Counted from the first letter of the stretch, positions 1 through 8,387 are shown. The stretch is DNA of 31,043 nt from UMGS75 sp964507405 (GCA_964507405.1 CAZDPJ010000015.1:1-31043); one strand, 5' to 3'. Notes: generated by a model from the letters alone, not told the origin. Made by a program: numbers and translations.

Positions 1-1
1 T

Positions 2-130
2 ACTGGGTTAATTTCCAGTTTTTTATTTGTTGCATTTGATATTACAATTCACCGAGCACTTAGCTTGTCCTTTTTTAAAGGCAAAAATATAATAAAAATA
101 TTCATTTTATGGTATGATAATATAAGGTGA
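2..130 (+). CDS. Possible C-terminal end of a membrane protein cut by the window edge
   Basis: One frame stays open from the window edge to a TGA at 128-130, giving about 42 residues. The translation starts with a hydrophobic stretch (GLISSFLFVAFDITI) and ends in a basic tail, as at the end of a membrane protein. A frame this long can occur by chance in such AT-rich DNA, and an extended -10 element for the next gene lies inside it, so the call is tentative. If real, its stop is 6 bases before the ybaK start and it would be the previous member of the same operon. No family can be named. Confidence 0.3.
   Translation, partial: TGLISSFLFVAFDITIHRALSLSFFKGKNIIKIFILWYDNIR
110..129 (+). promoter_or_regulatory. 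Extended -10 promoter and ribosome site for the ybaK operon
   Basis: TGG followed by TATGAT (110-118) makes an extended -10 element; no convincing -35 is seen at the usual distance. AAGGTGA (123-129) is the ribosome site, 7 bases before the ATG at 137. The element is so close to the start that the leader would be very short. Confidence 0.45.
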
Positions 131-136
131 AACTAA

Positions 137-625
137 ATGAAAAATGTTGATAAGAATACAATTGTATATAAAATATTAGATAAAGCCAAAATTCCGTATT
201 TATTTCATTCATATAATAGTGAACAAGGAATTAGTGGAATGGACGTAGCTAATGCTTTAGGAGAAAATCCAAATAAAGTATTCAAGACTTTAGTTACAGT
301 TGGTAAGAGTGGTAATCATTATGTTTTTTTAGTACCAGTTATTGGTGAACTTGATTTAAAGAAAGCATCAAAAATTGTTGGTGAAAAAAGTATTGAAATG
401 ATTAAATCTAAAGAGTTATTACCTCTAACAGGTTATGTACATGGTGGTTGTTCACCAATTGGAATGAAAAAGTTTTTTAAAACTTTTATTGATGAATTAG
501 CTAAAAATTATGATACAATTATTTTTAGTGGTGGTAAAATTGGATATCAAGTAGAAATGAGTCTAGATAATTTAAGTAAAGTAATAAATTTTAGTCTTTG
601 TGATTTAAAGGTGAATCATGAATGA
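137..625 (+). CDS. ybaK: Cys-tRNA(Pro) deacylase, YbaK/EbsC family
   Basis: This 162-residue cytoplasmic protein matches the YbaK family over its full length. The family hydrolyses Cys-tRNA(Pro), clearing cysteine misloaded by prolyl-tRNA synthetase. Visible marks are the VFKT segment with K50, which aligns with the essential K46 of E. coli YbaK, the LDLKKASK helix, and the glycine-rich GGCSPIG loop near residues 103-110. AAGGTGA lies 7 bases before the ATG. The 3' end overlaps the next gene by 8 bases and holds that gene's ribosome site, so the two are probably co-translated. The family is clear; the exact tRNA substrate is inferred from homology. Confidence 0.92.
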   Translation: MKNVDKNTIVYKILDKAKIPYLFHSYNSEQGISGMDVANALGENPNKVFKTLVTVGKSGNHYVFLVPVIGELDLKKASKIVGEKSIEMIKSKELLPLTGYVHGGCSPIGMKKFFKTFIDELAKNYDTIIFSGGKIGYQVEMSLDNLSKVINFSLCDLKVNHE

Positions 626-1775
626 AGTATGGAAAGTAAGAATATTAACTTTTTTTAGATATTTTGGGGATTCTCTTTTTTATCCTTTCTTTTCTTTATT
701 TTTACAACATCTAGGATTACTTGAAAGTAAAATAGGATTTATATTATCGATTAGTCCTTTAATTGGCATTCTTACTAATCCTATATATACTAAAATATGT
801 AAAAACTATAATTCAACTAGGTTTGTTCTTGGTGTAATTTCGATAGTAGAAGCGATAATGATTGGAATATTACCATTGTTTAGTAACTTCTATTTAATTA
901 GTATTATTACTTTAATTATGGCTATATTTGGAACATGTCATTATGGATTAATGGATTCATTATTAACTATTATTTCTTCAAATAAAAAGGTTAATTATTC
1001 TAGTATTAGATTATTTGGTTCTAGCGCATATATTATTGGTACATCTATTGGTGGTATCATCATTAACATATTTAGTTTTAATTATTGTTTTATTTTATCT
1101 TGTATTTTATTTATTATTTCGGGAATATTATATCATTTATTAAAACCAATTAATCATGAATCTAAAGTTGTTGAAAAAGTTCAAATTAAAGATTTATTTA
1201 AAAATAAAGAATTTGTATTATTCTTACTTTTATATACCTTTTTAATGGGAACAACTAATGCTGGGGATTATTTCTTTTCAGTTTATTTAAATACGAGGGG
1301 TATAACTTCTAGTGAATATGGAATGATATATTCGTATTATGTAATAGTAGAAGTAGTCTTGTTATTTATTTTTACAAAAAAGGCAGATAAAATTAATAAT
1401 AATAAATTATTAATCTTAGCATCATTTCTTCTTGGTTGTAGAATGTTAATAAATGGAATGTATGCATCACTTCCAGTTGTTATTGTTTCATCTGGTTTAA
1501 GAGGCGTAACTTATGCTATTTTACTTCATGTTTCTTTTCAAACTGTATTAAAAATAGTAAAAGAACAATATGCAACAACAGGGATTATGCTAATTACACT
1601 TGGTCAATCTATATTTGTTTTAATATTTAACAATGTAAATGGTAATTTAATTGAAAAAACAAATACTTATAAATATTATTATCTATTAATGTTCATTTTT
1701 AGTATAATTGCTTTAGTTTTAGCATTTATTAGATATTATCAAGTAGATATAAAAAATAAAAAATTATTAAAATGA
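618..1775 (+). CDS. MFS transporter, MFS_1-like (LacY/nucleoside symporter type)
   Basis: A 385-residue protein made almost entirely of hydrophobic helices, about 12 by eye, with short loops. The N-terminus (FFRYFGDSLFYPFFSLFLQ, then SPLIGILTNPIYTKICK) has the pattern of the MFS_1-like group, which includes LacY and nucleoside-proton symporters. It is an inner-membrane secondary carrier; the substrate cannot be read from the sequence. GGTGA sits just before its ATG, inside the end of ybaK, and the agmatinase-like gene begins 7 bases after its stop. The operon position permits, but does not show, transport of an amino acid, polyamine or nucleoside linked to the next two enzymes. Confidence 0.8.
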   Translation: MNEVWKVRILTFFRYFGDSLFYPFFSLFLQHLGLLESKIGFILSISPLIGILTNPIYTKICKNYNSTRFVLGVISIVEAIMIGILPLFSNFYLISIITLIMAIFGTCHYGLMDSLLTIISSNKKVNYSSIRLFGSSAYIIGTSIGGIIINIFSFNYCFILSCILFIISGILYHLLKPINHESKVVEKVQIKDLFKNKEFVLFLLLYTFLMGTTNAGDYFFSVYLNTRGITSSEYGMIYSYYVIVEVVLLFIFTKKADKINNNKLLILASFLLGCRMLINGMYASLPVVIVSSGLRGVTYAILLHVSFQTVLKIVKEQYATTGIMLITLGQSIFVLIFNNVNGNLIEKTNTYKYYYLLMFIFSIIALVLAFIRYYQVDIKNKKLLK

Positions 1776-1782
1776 GGTATTT

Positions 1783-2670
1783 ATGGACAAAGAATTTAGA
1801 GATTTAATGACAAATAATATAAATGATGCTGAGGTATTATTGTTAGGACTTCCATATGATAAAGGTTGTTCATGTGGTAAAGGAGCATGTAAGGCACCTG
1901 ATGTAATTAGAGAATTATCAAAATATCTTCCTCCATTTACAATGGATGGGAAAAAAATTGATTTAAAACTATTTGATTTAGGTAATGTTTTAAGTGATGA
2001 TGATTTTTATCAAAATGTAAAAACTAAAGCAGATGAAGTATTTAGTTTTAATAAGTTTAGCTTATTTTTAGGTGGAGATCATTCCGTTACTATTCCTTTA
2101 CAACAATCTTTTTATGATTATGTAACAAACAATAATAAAATACCTGTTATTATTCATATTGATGCTCATCCAGATATTTGTGATTTCTATGATGGTAGTA
2201 ACTATTCACATGCTTGTACAAATAGAAGAGCAATTGATACTGGGTATAAGATGGAAAATATAACATTAATTGGTATTCGTGGATATGAAGAATATGAAGT
2301 AGAATATTTGAATAACCACCAAGAATTAAAAGTATATAATGCTAGTTTTATTAATCAACATGGTTTTAGTGAAATTTTAGAAGACTTGAAATTAAGATTT
2401 GGTAGTGATTCCTATGCCATATATTTATCATATGATATTGATGCGAATGACCCAAGTTTCGCACCAGGTACTGGTACTCCCGAGGCATTTGGTTTAAATA
2501 GTAATTCTTTAATGTTATTTATTAAAGAAATGTTTAATAATCTACCAATTATGGCAATGGATATAGTTGAAGTATCACCATTACTTGATTGTAATGATAT
2601 TACTTCATGGCTTGCCTTAAAAACATTATATGAAATATTTGAAATTTTAAAGAAGAAGGTAACAAAATAA
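1783..2670 (+). CDS. speB: Agmatinase-like ureohydrolase
   Basis: A 295-residue member of the arginase/agmatinase/formiminoglutamase family, which removes urea or an equivalent from a guanidino compound at a two-manganese centre. All metal ligands are present: H100 (GGDHS), D127, H129 and D131 (DAHPD), and D218 and D220 (SYDID). H143 sits where the family's accessory histidine lies. The block NDPSFAPGTGTPEAFG is typical of agmatinases, which convert agmatine to putrescine and urea. GAGGT precedes the ATG. The stop overlaps the SpeD-like start by 1 base (TAATG), so they are translationally coupled. Agmatinase is preferred because a decarboxylase is next door; a related guanidino substrate is possible. 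Confidence 0.85.
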   Translation: MDKEFRDLMTNNINDAEVLLLGLPYDKGCSCGKGACKAPDVIRELSKYLPPFTMDGKKIDLKLFDLGNVLSDDDFYQNVKTKADEVFSFNKFSLFLGGDHSVTIPLQQSFYDYVTNNNKIPVIIHIDAHPDICDFYDGSNYSHACTNRRAIDTGYKMENITLIGIRGYEEYEVEYLNNHQELKVYNASFINQHGFSEILEDLKLRFGSDSYAIYLSYDIDANDPSFAPGTGTPEAFGLNSNSLMLFIKEMFNNLPIMAMDIVEVSPLLDCNDITSWLALKTLYEIFEILKKKVTK

Positions 2671-3476
2671 TGAAACATACTACGCTTGACTGTTATGGTG
2701 CGAATGAACACCAATTAAATGATATGAATGTTGTAAATCAACTTTTAACAGATGTTAGCTATATCTTAGATGTTGATCCAATATGCCCTCCAAGTATTAT
2801 TCCATATTACTATGGAAGAGTTGCTGAAGATATTGGTATTAGTGCCTATGTCTTATTAGAAGGTGGTCATATCACAATACATACATTTCCATTAAGAGAA
2901 TGTTATTTTATTGATTGTTTTACAACTAAAGATTTTGATGAACAAAAGTTATATGACTTTTTAGCAAGAAGACTTCCATTTGATGAGGCTAATTCATTCT
3001 TTAATACATCTAATCGTGAAAAAGGAACCTTTAATGTTTTGCCATATGACCCAGTAGCTGATTTTGGACCTCATTTAATGGCTGAAATTGAAGTAAGTAA
3101 AGAAATTAAAATGGAAGAAATGTTTGACTTTTTAGAAAAGACAGTATATGATATCAATATGGACCCAATTACTAGACCTTATGTAATTAAAAGTACCGCA
3201 ACTAATCCTGCCTTTTTATCAGGAATTACTGTTATTGCTCAAAGCCATATTGCCCTACATTATGAATATAGTAAAAAACGAATCTTAGCTGATATTTTTT
3301 CATGTATGGCTTTTGATTATACACAAATTGAGGCAGTACTTTCTAAGCTTGGAACAATTGTATCAAATGAATTAATGGCAAGAGGTAGCAAACATATTTA
3401 TAAAATTAAGACAAATACTTTAAATGAAAGAATTCAAGCATCAACAAAATGGCAAAAAGTTGTAGGTCGTAAGTAA
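2670..3476 (+). CDS. speD: Tandem two-domain SpeD-like pyruvoyl decarboxylase
   Basis: A 268-residue protein holding two SpeD (AdoMet decarboxylase class 1B) domains; the usual bacterial enzyme has one of about 120-130. In such enzymes a Glu-Ser bond self-cleaves and the serine becomes the pyruvoyl cofactor, aided by a His at +5 and a Cys at +20. In domain 1 (about 1-130) the motif is EGGHITIHTFP: serine is G66, H71 remains, and the cysteine position is T86. In domain 2 (about 131-268) the motif is AQSHIALH with S192, H197 and C212, so the active trio is intact, with Q191 replacing the usual Glu. Predicted cleavage leaves a fragment of about 191 residues and a pyruvoyl chain of about 77. The gene is coupled to the agmatinase-like gene and no spermidine synthase is in the window. 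The substrate could be AdoMet, or arginine or ornithine as known for some SpeD paralogues. Confidence 0.85.
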   Translation: MKHTTLDCYGANEHQLNDMNVVNQLLTDVSYILDVDPICPPSIIPYYYGRVAEDIGISAYVLLEGGHITIHTFPLRECYFIDCFTTKDFDEQKLYDFLARRLPFDEANSFFNTSNREKGTFNVLPYDPVADFGPHLMAEIEVSKEIKMEEMFDFLEKTVYDINMDPITRPYVIKSTATNPAFLSGITVIAQSHIALHYEYSKKRILADIFSCMAFDYTQIEAVLSKLGTIVSNELMARGSKHIYKIKTNTLNERIQASTKWQKVVGRK

Positions 3477-3479
3477 GTT

Positions 3480-4184
3480 ATGATGAACAAAAGAACTAAT
3501 ATCGAAGTAAATATTAATGAAGCCAAAAATTATTTAAATGCAAGTAATCCTGAAAAAGTAATTGAAATTATTGAACCAACTATTAGTATTGCTCAAAATC
3601 AGTACTATGCCACTGGACTTAACAATGACCGTGATAGTTTGTTTTTATGTTATTCTCTTTTCGCAATAGCTCATGAAATGCTTTATAATTTAAATAATCA
3701 AAGTACAGATTTAAATCTTGCGATTGTTTATTTTAATAATGCGATTAGATTAAAAGAAGAACTTAAAAAAGCAACAAATATGGAATTAAGACAAGTATAT
3801 GATTTATATAGTCGAATTGCTTTATTAAATAGAGATAGTTTACAAAAAGATATTAATGATTTAATTTTAGTTAATACGAAAAGAGCATATAAATTATATA
3901 AGAAAACTAAAAACATTGAAGATTTAATGAATTATCTAAATATGCTTGAATATAGTGCTGACTATCATTTCTATAATCGTCATTACTTTAGAGGAATAAG
4001 TTATTATAAAAAACTTATAAAACTTTTTAAAGAAGCAAATATGGTTAAACATAATGAAGAAAGTAGAAATGAAGTATATAGAATATATAAAAAAGTTATT
4101 AAAAAATTAGATAATAAGAAATTTATTAAATTAAAAGATAAACTTATTTATGAATTAAAACAAATAGGAGGAAGTTATGAATAA
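3480..4184 (+). CDS. Unknown helical protein, TPR-like
   Basis: I do not recognise a specific family. The 234 residues are predicted soluble and almost wholly alpha-helical, rich in Lys, Asn and Tyr, with helix pairs that recall tetratricopeptide repeats (NLAIVYFNNAIRLKEEL; HYFRGISYYKKLIKLFKEA). A scaffold or adaptor role would fit but is not shown. The start is the first of two adjacent ATG codons (3480 or 3483), with only a weak ribosome site, 3 bases after the SpeD-like stop. The 3' end carries AGGAGG for the next gene and overlaps it by 8 bases. There is no signal peptide or membrane segment. Its place in the polyamine operon is the only clue to function. Confidence 0.7.
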   Translation: MMNKRTNIEVNINEAKNYLNASNPEKVIEIIEPTISIAQNQYYATGLNNDRDSLFLCYSLFAIAHEMLYNLNNQSTDLNLAIVYFNNAIRLKEELKKATNMELRQVYDLYSRIALLNRDSLQKDINDLILVNTKRAYKLYKKTKNIEDLMNYLNMLEYSADYHFYNRHYFRGISYYKKLIKLFKEANMVKHNEESRNEVYRIYKKVIKKLDNKKFIKLKDKLIYELKQIGGSYE

Positions 4185-4536
4185 AATATTAAATTTACTT
4201 TCCGAAGTAGTAAGCACACCTGAAATTCCTGAACCACCTTCATTTTGGTGGCCAGCAATGATAACTTTAATTGCAATCTTATTTATTCCTTGGGTTATTC
4301 TTTTTATTTACTGTATTACGGTAAAATATCGTGTTAGAGTATTTAGTGATGGTAATTTAGTTAGTACTTACATGTTTAAAGCAAAAACTCCTTTATCGGA
4401 AATTAAATTACCAGAAAAAGAAGGTTATTATGTTGAAGGCTTATATCGAGATGAAGAGTTTATGTTACCTTTAGAGTTCGATGTAATGCCGAAAAAGAAT
4501 TTAAAACTTTATATTAAATGGGAAAAAAAAGAATAG
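4177..4536 (+). CDS. Single-pass membrane protein with one InlB/Flg_new-type repeat
   Basis: A 119-residue protein. After a short proline-rich N-terminus a hydrophobic segment (about 24-49) spans the membrane, followed by KYRVRV. Residues about 50-117 have the layout of a Listeria-Bacteroides (InlB B-type, Flg_new) repeat: a short strand with DG, then LPEKEGYYVEGLYRDEE, and a final LYIKW. Such repeats normally occur in secreted or surface proteins. Here the positive charges directly after the helix predict that the repeat faces the cytoplasm, which is unusual. AGGAGGAAGTT before the ATG is the strongest ribosome site of this operon. It is the last gene before the terminator; function unknown. 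Confidence 0.72.
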   Translation: MNKILNLLSEVVSTPEIPEPPSFWWPAMITLIAILFIPWVILFIYCITVKYRVRVFSDGNLVSTYMFKAKTPLSEIKLPEKEGYYVEGLYRDEEFMLPLEFDVMPKKNLKLYIKWEKKE

Positions 4537-4570
4537 ATGTTTAATTATTTTAATTAAATATCTTTTTATT
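4536..4570 (+). terminator. Rho-independent terminator of the ybaK-speB-speD operon
   Basis: An 11-bp stem (4536-4546 with 4552-4562, one G-U pair) and a 5-base loop are followed by TTTTTATT. It separates this operon from the GH9 gene, which starts 19 bases after the T-run. Confidence 0.8.
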
Positions 4571-4588
4571 ATAAAAATGGTGAATTAA

Positions 4589-6859
4589 ATGAATGTTAAT
4601 AATTGGATTAAAGAAAGTAATTATTCAAGAAAAATGGTTTTAGAAAATACAACCAATTCATCTAAATATAGATGGCTTTTAAAAAAAGTATATAAAAAAG
4701 ATAAATTATGGAATAATTTAAACCTTGATAATGTTTTATTAAAAGGTGTTGGTAAACTTAGTTATGATGCATCAAATAAGGCTATCTTATTAGAAGTAAA
4801 TGATGATGTTGAAAATTTAGAAGTACGTCCAAATACAAGTATCGTTATTAATTTAGATAGTCATAATTTTAATGAATATAATCGGCTTCATTTATTAATG
4901 AAACCAGTAGCTACGGGCTTTGTTAATTTCTATGTTCATTTTGCATTTGGAAATGAGACAAGTAAAGTAGTACATACTTGTAGTGTAATCCCTAATGTTT
5001 GGAACGATGTTTTATTTGAAGTAGGAGATGTCTTAAGAGATAATGTCTTATCACTTTCAATTACTCCCTTCTTATTTGGAACACCACCTGAGGCAGTACC
5101 TAATGTTTCTTTTTTAGTTAAAGATGTCTATATAGAAAAAGTTGATCTTGATGATATCAAAGGATGGTCTTTAAAAGATAGAATTGCTTATTCTCATGTT
5201 GGTTATTTTAAAGATTATGAAAAAATAGCGATTATTGAAAATGAGAAAGAAACGACATTTAAACTTAAAGATGAAAATAATAAAGAAGTATATACTGGTT
5301 TAACTAAAATGGTTAGTACTAATTTAGGAAATTTTCAAATAATTGATTTTTCTTCTTTTCACACTCAAGGATCATACTATATTGAAGTATTAGATACTAA
5401 AAGTAATTTATTCTTAATTAATGACAATCCTTATCTTTTATCAATATGGAAAAGTCTTCAATTTTTAAGAACATTAAGATGTGGTGTAGCAGTTGAAAAC
5501 GTCCATAGTGCTTGTCACTTAAATTGTAGGTGTGTAAGTAATGACGGCCGGAGTGTTCCATGTTTTGGGGGTTGGCATGATGCGGGGGACGTATCACAAT
5601 TTGAGATTTGTACAGCTGAAATGGCGGATGCGATTCTTAATCTTGGAAATGTAATTACTGATACTTATTTAAAAGAAAGATTAAAAGAAGAAGCTAAGGT
5701 TGGAATTGATTGGTTACTTCAGACAACATTTGAAGATGGTAATCGAGCACTCGCCATAACATATAAAATGTGGCGTAAGAATATATTATATAATACAAAT
5801 AAAGGAGTTTTTAATAATGTTTGTGAAAATGGTCCTTTTGAAAACTTTTTAGCATGTTCTGCTTTACTAAATGCATATAAATCATATGATGATGAAATAT
5901 ATAAAGCTTGGTGCTTAAGAATTGCCTTAATTGATTTTTCAGAAGGTGTAAAAGGATATGAAAATAAAATATATACTAAAAGATGGGGACCAAATATTGA
6001 TGCTACTGTCTGTGGTATCGGGGCAGTATGTGCTTCAAGATTATACGAAATAACATCTGATGAATCTTATAAAAATATTGCAATTAAATATGGTAAAATA
6101 ATTATGGCTTGTCAAGAAACAACTTATCATAATTCTTCCGTTCGTGGATATTTTTATGAAGATCCAAATCACACATATCTTTTAACTTTTGAACATCGAG
6201 GTCATGAACAAAGTCCAATTGAGGGAATTGTTAGTCTTTGTAATACTTTTAAAGATAGTAGCGATTATGATTTATGGGTAAATACTTTAAAACTTTATAA
6301 AGAATATATTACTAATACAATGAAGTATACGACTCCATACAATTTAATATGTGGTCATGTATATGACATAAATAAGCTTAATTTAGAACGTTTTACAATC
6401 CCTGCTAATATTACGAAAGATGATGCTTTAAAAATTTTACAATCTCAAATTAAAAAAGGAATTAAATTAAGTGATACCATATATTTACGTATTTTTCCGA
6501 TTGCTATTCAAAGAAGAGGATTTCATGCGACATTATTAAGTAAAACCAAAGCCGTATCTCTTATTGCTAGTTTCTTTAATGATTCAGAATTAAAACAAAT
6601 AGTTGTTAATCAATTAGAATGGATATTAGGAAAAAATCCATTTTCATCATCAACAATGTATGGAGAAGGGTATAACTATCATCCTTTATATGTTGCTTAT
6701 TCACTTCAACTTATTGGTGCTCTTCCAGTTGGTATTATGACTAAGGGTGATGATGATGAACCCTACTGGCCTACAGTAAATAACGCAGTATATAAAGAAG
6801 TTTGGGGTCATACAACAGGAAAATATTTAGCAGTTATAGCTGATATATTAAAAGAATGA
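4589..6859 (+). CDS. Glycoside hydrolase family 9 enzyme without a signal peptide
   Basis: A 756-residue GH9 protein. Residues about 50-190 look like a beta-sandwich, possibly carbohydrate-binding. Residues about 205-285 are the Ig-like CelD_N domain typical of GH9 (NFQIIDFSSFHTQGSYYIEVLD). The (alpha/alpha)6 catalytic domain follows. GGWHDAGD carries the base pair of aspartates D331 and D334, and the C-terminal YKEVW holds E737 at the proton-donor position. The GKNPFSSSTMYGEGY block is also typical. GH9 enzymes cut beta-1,4-glucans or, in some cytoplasmic members, cello- or chito-oligosaccharides. The N-terminus (MNVNNWIKESNYSRKM) is hydrophilic, so action inside the cell on imported oligosaccharides is likely. 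GGTGA precedes the ATG; no separate promoter is obvious. The substrate cannot be fixed from sequence. Confidence 0.85.
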   Translation: MNVNNWIKESNYSRKMVLENTTNSSKYRWLLKKVYKKDKLWNNLNLDNVLLKGVGKLSYDASNKAILLEVNDDVENLEVRPNTSIVINLDSHNFNEYNRLHLLMKPVATGFVNFYVHFAFGNETSKVVHTCSVIPNVWNDVLFEVGDVLRDNVLSLSITPFLFGTPPEAVPNVSFLVKDVYIEKVDLDDIKGWSLKDRIAYSHVGYFKDYEKIAIIENEKETTFKLKDENNKEVYTGLTKMVSTNLGNFQIIDFSSFHTQGSYYIEVLDTKSNLFLINDNPYLLSIWKSLQFLRTLRCGVAVENVHSACHLNCRCVSNDGRSVPCFGGWHDAGDVSQFEICTAEMADAILNLGNVITDTYLKERLKEEAKVGIDWLLQTTFEDGNRALAITYKMWRKNILYNTNKGVFNNVCENGPFENFLACSALLNAYKSYDDEIYKAWCLRIALIDFSEGVKGYENKIYTKRWGPNIDATVCGIGAVCASRLYEITSDESYKNIAIKYGKIIMACQETTYHNSSVRGYFYEDPNHTYLLTFEHRGHEQSPIEGIVSLCNTFKDSSDYDLWVNTLKLYKEYITNTMKYTTPYNLICGHVYDINKLNLERFTIPANITKDDALKILQSQIKKGIKLSDTIYLRIFPIAIQRRGFHATLLSKTKAVSLIASFFNDSELKQIVVNQLEWILGKNPFSSSTMYGEGYNYHPLYVAYSLQLIGALPVGIMTKGDDDEPYWPTVNNAVYKEVWGHTTGKYLAVIADILKE

Positions 6860-6879
6860 TTATATAGTGTCTATTAACA

Positions 6880-6909
6880 AAATAAGGAATCTTTATTGAT
6901 TCCTTATTT
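6880..6909. terminator. Bidirectional terminator between the GH9 and FAD-protein genes
   Basis: A perfect 12-bp inverted repeat (AAATAAGGAATC and its complement, 6-base loop) lies between convergent genes. Its A/T ends give T-rich tails on both strands, and it runs into the stop codon of the minus-strand gene. Confidence 0.8.
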
Positions 6910-8338
6910 AAATTATATTTCCAATTTCTTTTCCACATCTAAGAGCAGAAGGTAAGCCTCCCGTTAGTTTTTGCCAGTACGATGTAATTAAGATATTCTT
7001 TAAATGTTTTAATTTTGGAGAAATAATTTGAAGGTGGGTATCTTTATTAAAAATATATCCCATATAACTTCCATTATGTGAGTTATAGTAATTATTATAA
7101 GTTAATGGGGTCCAGGTATCTAATATTTTTATATTACCTTTTAATTGTGGATATATTCTCTCAATTTCTTCTTGAATATTTTTTGCGAGTATTTGTTTAT
7201 GATTTAAATAAGTTAAATGATCATTGTTATTTAAGTTATTCCAAAATTCATAGTCTCTATTTGTCTGAGGAATAAATACTTGAAAGACGGTTTTTTCTTT
7301 ATCTTTATATAAATAATTATAATTTTTTAGCATTAAACGAGTAATAATTCTTTCTCCTACTTTTATTGGTTTTATTTCATGTACTACTGTCTCTTCAAAG
7401 CCTATATTTTTGTAATTACTTAAAAAAGCAATATGATAACTAGACATAGTTAATGATTTTTCTTTTTTTTCTAATGTTTTACTAAATTTACTATTTAACA
7501 TATTTTTATCAAGTAAATTATGATATAAGTAATATGGATCAGCTGTATAAATTAAATAATCACCTGTAATTATTTGTTCATTATTTATTATGATACTATT
7601 AAATTTGTTGTTACTTATATTAATCTTTGTGATTTCACTATTATATTTAATAGTTCCTCCTAGGTTTAAATATTTATTTAAAATATTTTCAGAAAATTCT
7701 TTTGAACCATTTCCATATACTTTACCATTACCACTTGTAAAGGTTGCGTAAGAACAAAATAAAAAAAGAGGTGAGTATTCACATGGAATATAATCAGTAA
7801 ATAACTTTCTTAAAAGGGGATGTTTAAATTTACTTGCATATTCTTCTAATGTCATTTTATGATATTTAAAGTAACATTCACTATATCCTTTTACTTTATT
7901 ATATAAATTACTAAAAAAATTGCCTTTTTTCATGCTTTTTTCTAATTTTAATATAATGTTATAAAAATTATTGATTTCATCCGTATCCTCATTAGATAAA
8001 GCTAACATTTCATTTTTTGTTTTTTCTAAGTCTTTATATAAAGTAATTGAATATGGATCTAGTATTGATTTATAAAAGTAATCACTTTGATATAGATTAC
8101 TTGCTTCATTAATTGCACCTATGCTTTTCCATAATTTAAAATCTTTTGTATGTTGATTGGTTCCGGTTAGCCAGTGCATACAGTTATCAATATAATAGCC
8201 TTCTTTCATCCATCCTGTGCAGCAACCTCCTGCCCAGGAGTTTTTCTCATATATAATTGTTTCATATCCTTTTTTTAATGCGGTAATTCCTGCTGTTAAT
8301 CCAGTAATTCCAGCTCCTATAATAATCATCTTTTTCAT
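6908..8338 (-). CDS. FAD-dependent oxidoreductase, phytoene desaturase (CrtI)-like
   Basis: A 476-residue flavoprotein. The N-terminus has the dinucleotide-binding fold GAGITGLTAG (G8, G10, G13) and E31 at the end of the second strand, then the AGGCCTGW segment typical of the CrtI/RetSat/NAD(P)-binding amine-oxidase-like group. The C-terminus (TGGLPSALRCGKEIGNII) is the usual closing FAD-contact block. Such enzymes desaturate or saturate isoprenoids, or oxidise other lipophilic substrates. No carotenoid genes are near, so a carotenoid role is not supported. GGTGA lies before the ATG. It appears to be a single-gene unit, divergent from the DUF362 operon and convergent with the GH9 gene. Confidence 0.82.
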   Translation of the reverse strand: MKKMIIIGAGITGLTAGITALKKGYETIIYEKNSWAGGCCTGWMKEGYYIDNCMHWLTGTNQHTKDFKLWKSIGAINEASNLYQSDYFYKSILDPYSITLYKDLEKTKNEMLALSNEDTDEINNFYNIILKLEKSMKKGNFFSNLYNKVKGYSECYFKYHKMTLEEYASKFKHPLLRKLFTDYIPCEYSPLFLFCSYATFTSGNGKVYGNGSKEFSENILNKYLNLGGTIKYNSEITKINISNNKFNSIIINNEQIITGDYLIYTADPYYLYHNLLDKNMLNSKFSKTLEKKEKSLTMSSYHIAFLSNYKNIGFEETVVHEIKPIKVGERIITRLMLKNYNYLYKDKEKTVFQVFIPQTNRDYEFWNNLNNNDHLTYLNHKQILAKNIQEEIERIYPQLKGNIKILDTWTPLTYNNYYNSHNGSYMGYIFNKDTHLQIISPKLKHLKNILITSYWQKLTGGLPSALRCGKEIGNII

Positions 8339-8387
8339 TTTATCACCAAATATATTATGTGTACAAATATAAAATAAATACTTTAAT

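Noticed and set aside
2412..2714. Antisense open frame across the agmatinase-like gene
   Set aside because: It mirrors a well-conserved enzyme gene, has no ribosome site and no recognisable product.
6908..8338. Carotenoid desaturase role for the FAD protein
   Set aside because: No other carotenoid or isoprenoid genes are nearby; only the broad CrtI-like family is supported.
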